Shown piece by piece: positions 17,906 to 26,058 of a stretch of 64,000 nt of DNA. The translations under genes were made by a program, and so were the position numbers. Source of the stretch: DASTBU01 sp035711845 (GTDB lineage Bacteria; Acidobacteriota; Vicinamibacteria; Vicinamibacterales; 2-12-FULL-66-21); NCBI GenBank assembly GCA_035711845.1, contig DASTBU010000162.1, positions 1-64,000 on the forward strand, given 5' to 3'. The notes beneath the pieces are model-generated. The model was not told where the DNA came from. It ran no database searches and was given only the letters and a program-made list of their open reading frames with translations. The first letter of the stretch is position 1. Each line of letters starts with the position of its first letter.

Positions 17906-18253
17906 CTACAGCATGCGGGAGAGCGATGTGTTGATGCCGTGCCATTCGGCCTCGAGCTGCTTGAGGACGGTGCGGCCGGCCGGCGAGAGCCTGTAGAAGC
18001 GCTTGGTCCGGTTGTCTTCTTCGCGCCACTCGCTGGCGAGCAGCCCCTGGCTTTCGAGCCGCCGGAGGAGCGGGTACAGCGTGCCCTCGTCGACGTCGAG
18101 GCCGCGATCGGCGAGGGTCCGGCGGAGCGTGTAGCCGTAGTGTTCGGTCCGCAGGAGGGCCAGCACGGCCAGGACGAGACAGCCGCGCCTCAGCTCCAGG
18201 CGGAGGTTCTCGAAGACGTCGCCGGGATCGGATTGTCGCACCGTGTGGCGCAT
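17906..18253 (-). CDS. PadR-family transcriptional regulator
   Basis: A 115-residue winged-helix repressor. LELRRGCLVLAVLALLRTEHYGYTLRRTL, EGTLYPLLRRLESQGLL and KRFYRLSPAGRTVL are the PadR core with the wing and the start of the dimerisation helix. ATG 18253 is preferred; a GTG at 18265 would add four residues. An inverted repeat overlapping the -10 box and the start codon indicates autoregulation of this gene and the downstream membrane protein. The ligand is unknown. Confidence 0.88.
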   Translation of the reverse strand: MRHTVRQSDPGDVFENLRLELRRGCLVLAVLALLRTEHYGYTLRRTLADRGLDVDEGTLYPLLRRLESQGLLASEWREEDNRTKRFYRLSPAGRTVLKQLEAEWHGINTSLSRML

Positions 18254-18295
18254 AGTATGCTGCACACACTATACGACGTACAGGGTCACTGTCAA
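18252..18295 (-). promoter_or_regulatory. padR promoter with overlapping operator
   Basis: On the minus strand TTGACA (18295-18290) and TATAGT (18273-18268) are 16 bp apart. An inverted repeat, ATAGTATG (18252-18259) and CACACTAT (18265-18272), matches at seven of eight positions with a five-base spacer. It covers the -10 box and runs into the ATG. PadR proteins often bind ATGT/ACAT-type dyads over their own promoter. The predicted 5' leader is under 10 nt. Confidence 0.6.
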
Positions 18296-18385
18296 GACCA
18301 TCCATGGAAGCTCAACGGGTTTCAGCATGTCCAGGCTGCCGCGGCCGTGTTCGCGCGGCGTCGAGTGCCGGACGGGCCCATGCGC

Positions 18386-18805
18386 TCAGGACGCAGCGCG
18401 GGCAACCATGACCTCGGTGGCCTTGATCACCGCAAGTGCCTCCTCGCCCCGCCGGAGTTTCAACTCCTGCACGGCATCACTGGTGATGACGGCGGTCAAA
18501 ATCTGATCGCCGATTCTGAGCCGGACCTGGGCGAGCAGCCCCTCGGTTCGCACTTCCTCGACGATGCCGCGGAGCTGGTTTCTGCCGCTCAGCGCGACGA
18601 TGGCGCCGCCGGTTGCCCGACGGGTGCGCGTGCGCGGGCGGGTGCGGCCGGAGGAGGCGAGGAGGCGCTCGATCTCGGTTTCCGGGATCCGGTGGTGCCC
18701 TCCAGCGGTCGGCCGCGTGCGGATCGACCCCTTGTAGATCCACTGCTTGATGGTCGGGTAGCTGACGCCGAGACGCCGGGCGGCCTCTCGCGGGGTGATT
18801 GGCAT
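18386..18805 (-). CDS. HTH-TOBE molybdate-responsive regulator
   Basis: A 139-residue protein. Residues 1-50 are an excisionase/MerR-type helix-turn-helix (MPITPREAARRLGVSYPTIKQWIYKGSI, then the HHRIPETEIERLL wing). Residues 72-139 are a single TOBE (Mop) domain (GRNQLRGIVEEVRTEGLLAQVRL onwards), the oxyanion-binding fold of ModE and ModC. It is divergent from modABC, so it is the likely molybdate sensor in place of ModE. The start at 18805 is at the HTH; longer in-frame starts would add an unstructured Arg-rich leader. Confidence 0.82.
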   Translation of the reverse strand: MPITPREAARRLGVSYPTIKQWIYKGSIRTRPTAGGHHRIPETEIERLLASSGRTRPRTRTRRATGGAIVALSGRNQLRGIVEEVRTEGLLAQVRLRIGDQILTAVITSDAVQELKLRRGEEALAVIKATEVMVARAAS

Positions 18806-18940
18806 GGCTGTGTACCCACTCAGGTGACCGGCTCCTGCCCCACGCGCCGCAGGCTGATCCGCGGGCCTGGATGCGCAGGACTGCCGGTTCCGACAGAAGA
18901 TTAACATCGAATGCCTGAAATCGGCTTGATTCGTTTACCA

Positions 18941-18954
18941 GATCGATATTGATC
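18941..18954. promoter_or_regulatory. Candidate operator of modABC
   Basis: GATCGATATTGATC is a dyad with one mismatched pair, ending 17 bases before the modA start in an AT-rich stretch between modA and the HTH-TOBE gene. It is the best candidate for the regulator's binding site. It does not match the E. coli ModE box, and no molybdenum-cofactor riboswitch structure was seen. Confidence 0.35.
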
Positions 18955-18971
18955 CGCATTAAACTGTCCAG

Positions 18972-19730
18972 ATGTCCAAATGGCTGGCCGCTCTGGTGAT
19001 CCTGACGGGGGCGTCGGGGCTTCCGGCGCCACAGGGTCCAATCACCGTCTCGGCGGCAATCAGCCTGGCGGACGTCCTCGAGGAAGCCGCCGCCGAATAC
19101 GCGAAGACCGGTGGCGGTCCGGTGCGGTTCAACTTCGCCGGCTCCAACGTCCTCGCGCGGCAGATCGTGAACGGCGCGCCCGTCGACGTCTTCATCAGCG
19201 CGGACGAAGCGCAGATGGACATGCTCGGGCGTGCCGGCGCCGTCCTGTCGGGTTCGCGGCGGGCGCTCGTTTCGAACCAACTGGCGGTGGTGGCGCTGCC
19301 CGGTCGGCTCGCCGAGATTCGCGACGGGTTTCCGCGTGCGGCGCCTGCGATTCGTCGCCTCGCCATCGCCGATCCGGCTGCCGTGCCCGCCGGTGTCTAC
19401 GCGCGCCAGTATCTCGAACGCCGCGGGCTCTGGACGGCGTACGAGGCCCGTGTGGTGCCGACCGGCAACGTCAGGGGGGCGCTGGCGGCAGTCGCGAACG
19501 GAAGCGCGGACGCCGCAATCGTTTACGTCACCGACGTCAGGGTTTCCCGCAACGTGAACGTGGCGGTCCTGATACCGGTCGACGAGGCGCCGCCGATCGC
19601 GTACGCCGCAGCCGTGATGAACGGAAGCCCGCACCCGGAGGCCGCCCGACAGTTTCTCGCATTCCTCGAGTCCGGGCCAGCCCGCGCGATCTTCGCGAGA
19701 TTCGGCTTTCGACCCGTACCGGGGGATTGA
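18972..19730 (+). CDS. modA: Molybdate ABC transporter, periplasmic binding protein
   Basis: A 252-residue solute-binding protein with a short signal (MSKWLAALVILTGASGLPAPQG). ITVSAAISLADVLEE is the start of the ModA fold, with Ser residues for oxyanion contact. NFAGSNVLARQIVNGAPVDVFISADEAQMD, a central TGNVRGALAAVANGSADAAIVYVTD and a C-terminal ARAIFARFGF complete the family pattern. It should bind molybdate or tungstate in the periplasm and hand it to ModB. It is 15 bases upstream of modB. Confidence 0.92.
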   Translation: MSKWLAALVILTGASGLPAPQGPITVSAAISLADVLEEAAAEYAKTGGGPVRFNFAGSNVLARQIVNGAPVDVFISADEAQMDMLGRAGAVLSGSRRALVSNQLAVVALPGRLAEIRDGFPRAAPAIRRLAIADPAAVPAGVYARQYLERRGLWTAYEARVVPTGNVRGALAAVANGSADAAIVYVTDVRVSRNVNVAVLIPVDEAPPIAYAAAVMNGSPHPEAARQFLAFLESGPARAIFARFGFRPVPGD

Positions 19731-19745
19731 GGCCTGCGCCAGTCG

Positions 19746-20411
19746 ATGGACATCCTGCGAATCACGCTCTTCACCATCCTGACCGCGGCAGGTGCCACTG
19801 CGCTGATGGCGGTTCCGGCCGTTCTTCTGGCATGGGCGCTCGCGCGAGGCCGTTTCCGCGGGCGCGTGCTCGTCGAGACGTTCGTGTCGCTGCCGCTCGT
19901 CATGCCGCCGGTCGCAACGGGGCTGATCCTGCTGCTGCTCTTCTCTCCCCGGGGGCCGATCGGCTCTTTGCTCGCCTCGCTCGGGATCGAAGTCGTCTTC
20001 ACCTGGCGGGCGGTCGTGCTCGCTATGACCGTAATGGGCCTGCCGTTGTTCGTCCGCAGCGTCCGCGCCGGCTTCGAGCAGGTGGACCGCCGATACGAAG
20101 CTGTTGCGGCAACGCTCGGGGCGCCGCCCCTTCGGGTGTTTCTCACCATCACGTTGCCGCTCGCCAGGCCGGCCATCCTCGCCGGCGCCGTGCTCGGCTT
20201 CGCCCGCGCGCTGGGGGAGTTCGGCGCCACGATCATGATTGCCGGGAGCATTCCGGGTGCGACCCGTACGCTAGCCGTGGCCATCTATACCTTCACCGAC
20301 ACCGGTCGCGATCAGGACGCTGCGACGCTGCTCGGCGTTTCCGCGGTAATCGCCTTCTGTGCGTTGTGGCTCTCCAACCATCTCTCGGCGCGGGCCGGGC
20401 TTCGCACATGA
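19746..20411 (+). CDS. modB: Molybdate ABC transporter, permease
   Basis: A 221-residue inner-membrane permease with five or six hydrophobic segments. The coupling motif EAVAATLGAPPLRVFLTITLPLARPAILAGAVLGFARALGEFGATIMIAG holds the EAA loop and the ModB-type ALGEFGAT end. It dimerises and is driven by ModC. Its TGA overlaps the modC ATG (ATGA), so the permease and ATPase are translationally coupled. Confidence 0.94.
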   Translation: MDILRITLFTILTAAGATALMAVPAVLLAWALARGRFRGRVLVETFVSLPLVMPPVATGLILLLLFSPRGPIGSLLASLGIEVVFTWRAVVLAMTVMGLPLFVRSVRAGFEQVDRRYEAVAATLGAPPLRVFLTITLPLARPAILAGAVLGFARALGEFGATIMIAGSIPGATRTLAVAIYTFTDTGRDQDAATLLGVSAVIAFCALWLSNHLSARAGLRT

Positions 20412-21058
20412 TCCAGCTCGACTTCCGCCTCGAGCAGGGCGACTTCGTGCTCGAGGTCCACGAACGGCTGACCGGGCGCATCGCGGCGCTGTTTGGCCCG
20501 TCCGGTGCGGGCAAGACCACCGTGCTCGATGCCATCGCCGGTCTCCGCCGTCCGTCGGACGGCCGAATGATCGTTGGTTCGAGGGTCCTCTACGATCGCG
20601 CTGGCGGGATCGATCTGCCGCCTCACGATCGCCGTGTGGGCTACGTCACGCAGGATGTCGCGCTCTTTCCGCACATGAACGTTCGGCGCAACATCGAGTA
20701 TGGGCGCCGGCGCGGCCGGATGCTCGATCCCGGCGCCGTCGTGACGATGCTCGAGATCGCGCCGCTGGTGGATCGCGGCGTCGGCATGCTCTCGGGCGGC
20801 GAACGGCAGCGGGTCGCCCTCGCCCGCGCGCTCATGTCCGCCCCGGATCTTCTACTGCTGGACGAGCCCCTGGCGGCCGTGGATTTCGAACTGCGGCGGC
20901 GCATCCTTCCTTATCTGGAGCGGGTCCGCGACTCGCTGGCCGTGCCCATCATCTATGTCACCCACGACCGCGACGAGCTGCGGCGTCTCGCCGAACACGT
21001 CATCGTGCTCGAGCGCGGCGTCGTCGTCCGGTCGGGGCGGCCGGAGGAGGTGCTCTAA
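20408..21058 (+). CDS. modC: Molybdate ABC transporter, ATPase lacking TOBE domain
   Basis: A 216-residue ATPase. FGPSGAGKTTVLDAIAG is Walker A, LSGGERQRVALARAL the signature, DLLLLDEPLAAVD Walker B, and YVTHDRDELRRLAEHV the H-loop. Typical ModC proteins are about 350 residues with a C-terminal TOBE domain for molybdate feedback; this one stops right after the nucleotide-binding domain with PEEVL. The stop is followed at once by the CGTGCGAC repeat field, so truncation by repeat invasion is possible. The adjacent HTH-TOBE regulator may carry the lost sensing role. Confidence 0.9.
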   Translation: MIQLDFRLEQGDFVLEVHERLTGRIAALFGPSGAGKTTVLDAIAGLRRPSDGRMIVGSRVLYDRAGGIDLPPHDRRVGYVTQDVALFPHMNVRRNIEYGRRRGRMLDPGAVVTMLEIAPLVDRGVGMLSGGERQRVALARALMSAPDLLLLDEPLAAVDFELRRRILPYLERVRDSLAVPIIYVTHDRDELRRLAEHVIVLERGVVVRSGRPEEVL

Positions 21059-21059
21059 A

Positions 21060-21435
21060 CACGTGCGACGTCCGACGTGCGGTGTGCGACGTGCGGCGTG
21101 TCACGTCCGACGTGCAATGTGCGGTGTGCTACGTGCGGTTTGTCACGTGCGACGTGCAACGTGCTGTGCGACGTGCGGTGCGACGGTGACGTGGGGGCGA
21201 CGTGGGACGTGCGGTGCCAAGTGCTAAGGATCCGCGGACGGGTCCTAAGGTCATCCCTCCCGAACCCGGTGTCAGCCAGCCCGCGAACCCGTTAACGGCT
21301 GCCACTCTCGAACGTGCACGTAGCACGTTGCACGCAGCACGGCGCACGTGACAAGTAGCACTTCGCACGTGGCACGTGACAAGTAGCACGTTGCACGTCG
21401 CACACAGCACGCCGTACGTGACACATGACACATTG
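21060..21435. repeat. CGTGCGAC/CACGT repeat field, inverted halves
   Basis: About 375 bases with no believable gene. The left half repeats CGTGCGACGTGC variants and the right half the reverse complement, around a unique core (about 21236-21300). One arm pair is exact over 19 bases: GTGCGACGTGCAACGTGCT at 21147-21165 and its complement at 21385-21403. The whole could fold into a long cruciform or RNA hairpin. The S9 peptidase ribosome site (AAGGAGGA, 21472-21479) lies beyond it. Confidence 0.8.
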
Positions 21436-21485
21436 CACCCCGTGTGCGATACCATGCTCTCCGTTCGCAGTAAGGAGGATTGGCG

Positions 21486-24400
21486 ATGACATGGAGACCG
21501 CGTCGGCTCGTTCTGACGCTCGCCCTGGCGGGCTTGGTGCCGCTCGTCGGCCCGGCAGCCAGCATGCAGCAGGCTTCCCAGAAACGGGCGATCGAGCTGG
21601 AAGACATCATCAAGTGGAAGTCCCTCGGCTCCCCGGCGGTGTCGAATGACGGGCAGTGGTTCGCATGCCGCTTCGGCCCGGTCGAAGGGGATGCCCAAGT
21701 CGTCGTCCGGTCCACACAGTCGGACAAGGAGATGAAGTTCGACATCGGCGAGCCGGGCACCGGCGGCGCAGGCGGTAGGGGTGGCGGAGCCGCCTTCGCA
21801 GAGGGCGCGACATTGGGTTTCTCCGACGATTCGAAATATTTCGCGTTCACGACTTATCCGACGCAGGCCGAGGCGCGCCGGCTTCGGCGTCAGCGCCGGC
21901 CTCTTCAGAACGGCGTGACGATCGTGAACCTCGCGACGGAGGAGAAACATTCCATCCCGAAGATTCGAGGGTTTGCGTTCTCGGGCGAGGCCGCGGGCTG
22001 GATTGCGCTCGCGCGATACCCCGCGCAGGCGGCCCAGGGCGGAGGCGCCGGCACAACACCGGCAGGCGGGCGCGGAGACCGCGCACCGGGCGCCGGCGGA
22101 TCCGGACCGAGCGATCGACCGCGTGGCGCGGACCTGCTTCTCCGTGAGCTCGCCACCGGCCAGGCGCTGAACGTCGGCAACGTCGCCGACTTCACGTTTT
22201 CACGCGACGGCCGGTTCCTGGCCTTCACGATTGACGCGCAGGACAAAGCCGGCAACGGCATCCAGCTTCGCGACATGACCCGCGGCACCGTCAGGGTCCT
22301 CGACAGCGGCAACGCGGTCTACCTGCGCCCGTCCTGGACCGAGAAGGGCGACGGCCTCGCCGTCCTCAAGGGCACCGACGACCGCGCACTCCGGGACCGC
22401 CGGCACTCGGTGATCGGATTCACAGCGGTTTCCTCCGAGGCGCCGCAGAAGACCCTTTACGATCCCGCGTCGGACACGTCGTTTCCGGAGAGGATGACGA
22501 TCAGCGGGAACCGCGATCCGATGTGGACCGACGATCTCCAGGCGCTCCTCTTCGGCATCCACATGCCGCGATCGCGCGACAGCGCCGCGCCAGACCGCGA
22601 GGGCGAAGAGGAAGTGCCCGAGGATCAAGAGCGACCCGCCGAGCGCGCGAATACAACCGACACAAACGCCGAAGAGAAGGTCGATCTCGTGCTCTGGCAC
22701 TGGCGCGATTCGCGGCTTCAATCTCAGCAGGAGGTCCAGGAGAACCGCGATCGCTCCTTCAGCTATCTCGCCGAGTACCGGGTGGATTCCAAGACGTTCG
22801 TCCGGCTGGCCGACGACGAGGTGCGTGAAGTCAACGCGGCCCCGAAACAACGCTGGGCGGTCGGTTTCGACGATCGCGAATACGAGCTCTTTGGCAACCT
22901 GGACGGCCGCCGGTATCGGGACGTCTACGTCGTCGACATGCTGACGGGCCGACGTCGGCTCGCGGTGAAGCGTGCGCGCTGGTACAACGGGGTCTCCCCG
23001 GACGGCAGTTCCTTCCTGGTCTACGAGGACGGCCACTACTTCGTGCATCCCATGGACGGCGGGCAACCGCGCAACATCACGTTGAACGTGCCGACCTCGT
23101 TCGTCGACACCGAAGACGATCACAACGTCGTCAAGCCGCCGACAGGCGTGATCGGCTGGGCGAACGACGGCAAGTTCGTTCTGTTGCACGACAACTGGGA
23201 CATCTGGCAGGTGCAGGTGGCTGCGGGCCAGGCGGTGAACCTGTCTGCAACCGGTCGCAAGGAACAGATCCGCTTCCAGCGTCGCTACGCGCTCGAGCCC
23301 CCGGAGGATCGCGCGAAGGGCATCGATCTCTCGAAGCCGCAGTACTTCGCGGCATACGGTGAATGGACGAAGAAGGCCGGCATCGCACGCATCACCCCGG
23401 GCAAGCCGGGCGCCGAGATGCTGACGTGGGACGATGCGTCGTTTGGCGCGCTGATGCAGCCGAAGGCCGCCGATCGACTGGTCTATACGTCCTCGACTGT
23501 GACCGATCCAAACGACTACTACATCGCCGACATGGACCTGAAGCAGAGCAGGCGTCTGACCGATCAACGGCCGGACCTCGCGAATTATGCCTGGACTGCA
23601 GGGTCCATGCTCGTCAGCTACACGAGCGCCAAGGGCGACAAGCTCCAGGGTGCGCTGTTCCTGCCTGCCGGCTACGAGAAGGGCAAGTCCTACCCCACGA
23701 TCGTGTACATCTACGAGAAGCTGTCGCAGGGAGCGCACCAGTTCGCCGTCCCGACGGCCAACGGCTTCAACCGGTCGGTGTACACGAGCAACGGGTATGC
23801 CGTGCTGATGCCGGACATCACCTACCAGATCAACGATCCCGGTATGTCGGCTGTCTGGTGCGTGGTCCCGGCACTGAAGGCAGCGATAGCGACCGGCGTC
23901 GTGGACGCCACGAAGGTCGGCCTTCAAGGACATTCCTGGGGTGGGTATCAGACGTCCTTCCTGGTCACCCAGACGGACATGTTCGCCGCGGCCGTCGCCG
24001 GTGCGCCGCTCACGAACATGGTGAGCATGTACAGCTTGATCTACAAAAACACGGGCGGCACGAACCAGGCGATTTTCGAGAGCAGCCAGGGGCGGTTCAG
24101 GGGCGGATACTGGGACAACTGGGACGCCTATTACCGCAACTCACCGGTCTTCTTCGCGAAGAACGTCAAGACGCCGCTGATGATCCTGCACAACGACCGC
24201 GATGGCGCCGTGGACTTCACGCAGGGCGTCGAGTACTACAACACGCTGCGCCGGCTGCAGAAGCCGGTCATCATGCTCGAGTACGTCGGCGAGAATCACG
24301 GCCTGCGCAAGCCCGCGAACCAGCGCGACTACACCGTCCGGATGAAGGAGTTCTTCGACCACCATCTGAAGGGAGCGCCGGCGCCCGACTGGATGACGAA

Positions 24401-24491
24401 GGGCGTGCCGCGCCTGAAGATGGAGGAGCACCTGAAAGAGCGCGCGAAACCGAAGACGCCGCCCAAGGCGATCACGACGATGGCAAAGTAA
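21486..24491 (+). CDS. S9-family serine peptidase (large, exported)
   Basis: A 1001-residue prolyl-oligopeptidase-type enzyme with a signal peptide ending near ...VGPAASMQQ. A beta-propeller-like region fills residues 40-700 and the alpha/beta hydrolase domain the C-terminal 300. The triad is Ser817 in GHSWGGYQ, Asp about 906 in HNDRDGAVDF and His938 in GENHGLRK. Gly-rich low-complexity inserts (GAGGRGGGAA; GGGAGTTPAGGRGDR) interrupt the propeller. It should cut peptides in the periplasm. ATG 21486 was chosen over an in-frame TTG at 21480 because AAGGAGGA is six bases away. It is flanked on both sides by the same repeat family. Confidence 0.9.
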   Translation: MTWRPRRLVLTLALAGLVPLVGPAASMQQASQKRAIELEDIIKWKSLGSPAVSNDGQWFACRFGPVEGDAQVVVRSTQSDKEMKFDIGEPGTGGAGGRGGGAAFAEGATLGFSDDSKYFAFTTYPTQAEARRLRRQRRPLQNGVTIVNLATEEKHSIPKIRGFAFSGEAAGWIALARYPAQAAQGGGAGTTPAGGRGDRAPGAGGSGPSDRPRGADLLLRELATGQALNVGNVADFTFSRDGRFLAFTIDAQDKAGNGIQLRDMTRGTVRVLDSGNAVYLRPSWTEKGDGLAVLKGTDDRALRDRRHSVIGFTAVSSEAPQKTLYDPASDTSFPERMTISGNRDPMWTDDLQALLFGIHMPRSRDSAAPDREGEEEVPEDQERPAERANTTDTNAEEKVDLVLWHWRDSRLQSQQEVQENRDRSFSYLAEYRVDSKTFVRLADDEVREVNAAPKQRWAVGFDDREYELFGNLDGRRYRDVYVVDMLTGRRRLAVKRARWYNGVSPDGSSFLVYEDGHYFVHPMDGGQPRNITLNVPTSFVDTEDDHNVVKPPTGVIGWANDGKFVLLHDNWDIWQVQVAAGQAVNLSATGRKEQIRFQRRYALEPPEDRAKGIDLSKPQYFAAYGEWTKKAGIARITPGKPGAEMLTWDDASFGALMQPKAADRLVYTSSTVTDPNDYYIADMDLKQSRRLTDQRPDLANYAWTAGSMLVSYTSAKGDKLQGALFLPAGYEKGKSYPTIVYIYEKLSQGAHQFAVPTANGFNRSVYTSNGYAVLMPDITYQINDPGMSAVWCVVPALKAAIATGVVDATKVGLQGHSWGGYQTSFLVTQTDMFAAAVAGAPLTNMVSMYSLIYKNTGGTNQAIFESSQGRFRGGYWDNWDAYYRNSPVFFAKNVKTPLMILHNDRDGAVDFTQGVEYYNTLRRLQKPVIMLEYVGENHGLRKPANQRDYTVRMKEFFDHHLKGAPAPDWMTKGVPRLKMEEHLKERAKPKTPPKAITTMAK

Positions 24492-24645
24492 CGTGCGGCT
24501 TGTCACGTGCCACGTGCGACGTGCTGCTTCTCAGGTGCTGCGTACGACGTGCCGTGCGACCTGCGACGTGCCACGTCGCACGTCACATCACACGTGACAG
24601 GCCGCACGTCGCACCACACACGGAGCACGTCGCACGTGTATGTCT
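24490..24645. repeat. CGTGCGAC/CACGT repeat field, second copy
   Basis: About 155 bases of the same family as at 21060-21435. It is again in two inverted halves (CGTGCGGC-type, then CGCACGTC-type), between the stop of the S9 gene on the plus strand and the stop of the amidohydrolase on the minus strand. It could act as a bidirectional terminator hairpin. No gene is seen in it. Confidence 0.75.
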
Positions 24646-26005
24646 AGCTGCCCCCGCGTCCCCGCCCCCCGGCGGGCGCCGGCGGTTCCACGTCCACCAT
24701 CTTGCCGTCGATGAAGACGTGACGGATTTTCGTGCGCTCCTCGAAGAGGTCGCCGTCGGTCACGATGGCGTTGGCGATCTTGCCGCGCTCGAGCGACCCG
24801 AGCCGCGCGTCCGCGCCGGCGATCCTGGCCGCGTTGATCGTCAAGGCGCGGACGGCCGCCGCCGGAGGCAGGCCTTCCTTGACCGCGCGCGCCGCATGTC
24901 GCACGAAATCGCGCGGCTCACGGATTCCGGCCGACGAGAAGGCGAAGACGATCCCCGCCTTCTCGAGCGCGGCCGGCGTCTTCGGGGCCTGGGCGCGCTC
25001 GCGAAGCGTCCGCAGCGGCTCGTCGGCATCGGGCGCCAGTGCGCGCGAGCGGACCGGGTAGTTGAGGTTGTAGATGATCCTGGCGCCGCTGGCCTTCACC
25101 GCGTCCACGACCTGGTCGGCTTCGCGCGCGCCCGTTATCAGCGGATCCAGGTTGAACTCCTTCGCCATGTTCAGCGAGCGCAGGATCTCGCGGCCGAGGT
25201 CCGCTTCGAAGGCGACGGGGATGCGACGGGCCAAAGCGGGCTGCAGCGCGTCGAGTGCGGGGTCGTAGCTCGGCCGCGGCCCTCCGGCTTTCGCGCGCTC
25301 GTCGTGCTGCCGCACCAGTTGCTGGTGCTGGGCGTCGAGGAAGTGCTGGCGAACGAAGGCGATGTTTCCCATCAGCGAAGCCGGATAGCCGCCCCTGCCG
25401 CCGCTGGCGCCGAGCCCTACGTGCAACGCAACGGGCGCACGAACTATCTGCAGCCCCTTGCGGACGTCGGCGACCGCTCCGATCTGGGGCTCGTCCACGC
25501 CGGCCGCGACGTTCACGAGCGCGCTCTGGCCCCGCACAATCGATCCGGGGGGGACCGAAAGAACCGTTGTGACGCCGACCGACGCGAGTCGGGCCAGATC
25601 CGGCGCGTCGGGCTGAAGGTGGTCCGCAGCCGCCAGATCCGGACGAAAGATGTTCGAGCGCTTCCAGCGCTCCTGATCCTCGGTGGTCTGAAACGATTCC
25701 GGCGGGGCCGGATTGGTCCCGACGTCGAGCCCCGTCGAGTTGCCCATGTCGATCAGCCCGGGATACACGGTCAACCCGGTGCCGTCGATCGCCATCGCAT
25801 CGGGCGGCGCCTGTACGTCGGCGCCGATCGCATCGATCACGCCATTGCGGATGACGATCGTGCCGACGGCGATCGGCGCCCCGGCCGCCGTGACGAGACG
25901 TGCACCTCGGATGGCATAGATGTGCGGAGCATCGGCGCGGGCCCCCACGGCATAGGCTGCCGCCGCGGCAATCACGCAGACGCCGAAACGGATGTGCATC
26001 CTCAT
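24644..26005 (-). CDS. Exported amidohydrolase-fold protein lacking metal ligands
   Basis: A 453-residue protein with a signal peptide (MRMHIRFGVCVIAAAAAYAVGARA). The fold is that of TolB-associated amidohydrolases: an N-terminal beta-sandwich strand set (GARLVTAAGAPIAVGTIVIRNGVIDAIG) and a C-terminal SLERGKIANAIVTDGD...IDGKMV. At the point where active members have PGLIDxHxH, this one has PGLIDMGNST, so both first metal His residues are missing. Either it is catalytically dead or it acts with the next gene as a heteromer. The C-terminus is Gly/Arg-rich. It is 53 bases downstream of the tandem amidohydrolase gene. Confidence 0.78.
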   Translation of the reverse strand: MRMHIRFGVCVIAAAAAYAVGARADAPHIYAIRGARLVTAAGAPIAVGTIVIRNGVIDAIGADVQAPPDAMAIDGTGLTVYPGLIDMGNSTGLDVGTNPAPPESFQTTEDQERWKRSNIFRPDLAAADHLQPDAPDLARLASVGVTTVLSVPPGSIVRGQSALVNVAAGVDEPQIGAVADVRKGLQIVRAPVALHVGLGASGGRGGYPASLMGNIAFVRQHFLDAQHQQLVRQHDERAKAGGPRPSYDPALDALQPALARRIPVAFEADLGREILRSLNMAKEFNLDPLITGAREADQVVDAVKASGARIIYNLNYPVRSRALAPDADEPLRTLRERAQAPKTPAALEKAGIVFAFSSAGIREPRDFVRHAARAVKEGLPPAAAVRALTINAARIAGADARLGSLERGKIANAIVTDGDLFEERTKIRHVFIDGKMVDVEPPAPAGGRGRGGS

Positions 26006-26058
26006 CGTTCACTTCTCCAGAATCGTCGAATCAGCAAGAACTGACAGCCGATAACTGA

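Noticed and set aside
18806..18971. Molybdenum-cofactor riboswitch or classical ModE box ahead of modA
   Set aside because: No matching conserved helices or TATAT-type ModE half-sites; only one imperfect dyad was seen.
21060..21435. CRISPR-like array
   Set aside because: Unit spacing and sequence are irregular, the halves are inverted and there are no spacers of constant length or cas genes.
22200..23933. 577-residue leftward open frame opposite the first S9 peptidase
   Set aside because: No domains and no ribosome site; the sense frame is a clear S9 enzyme.
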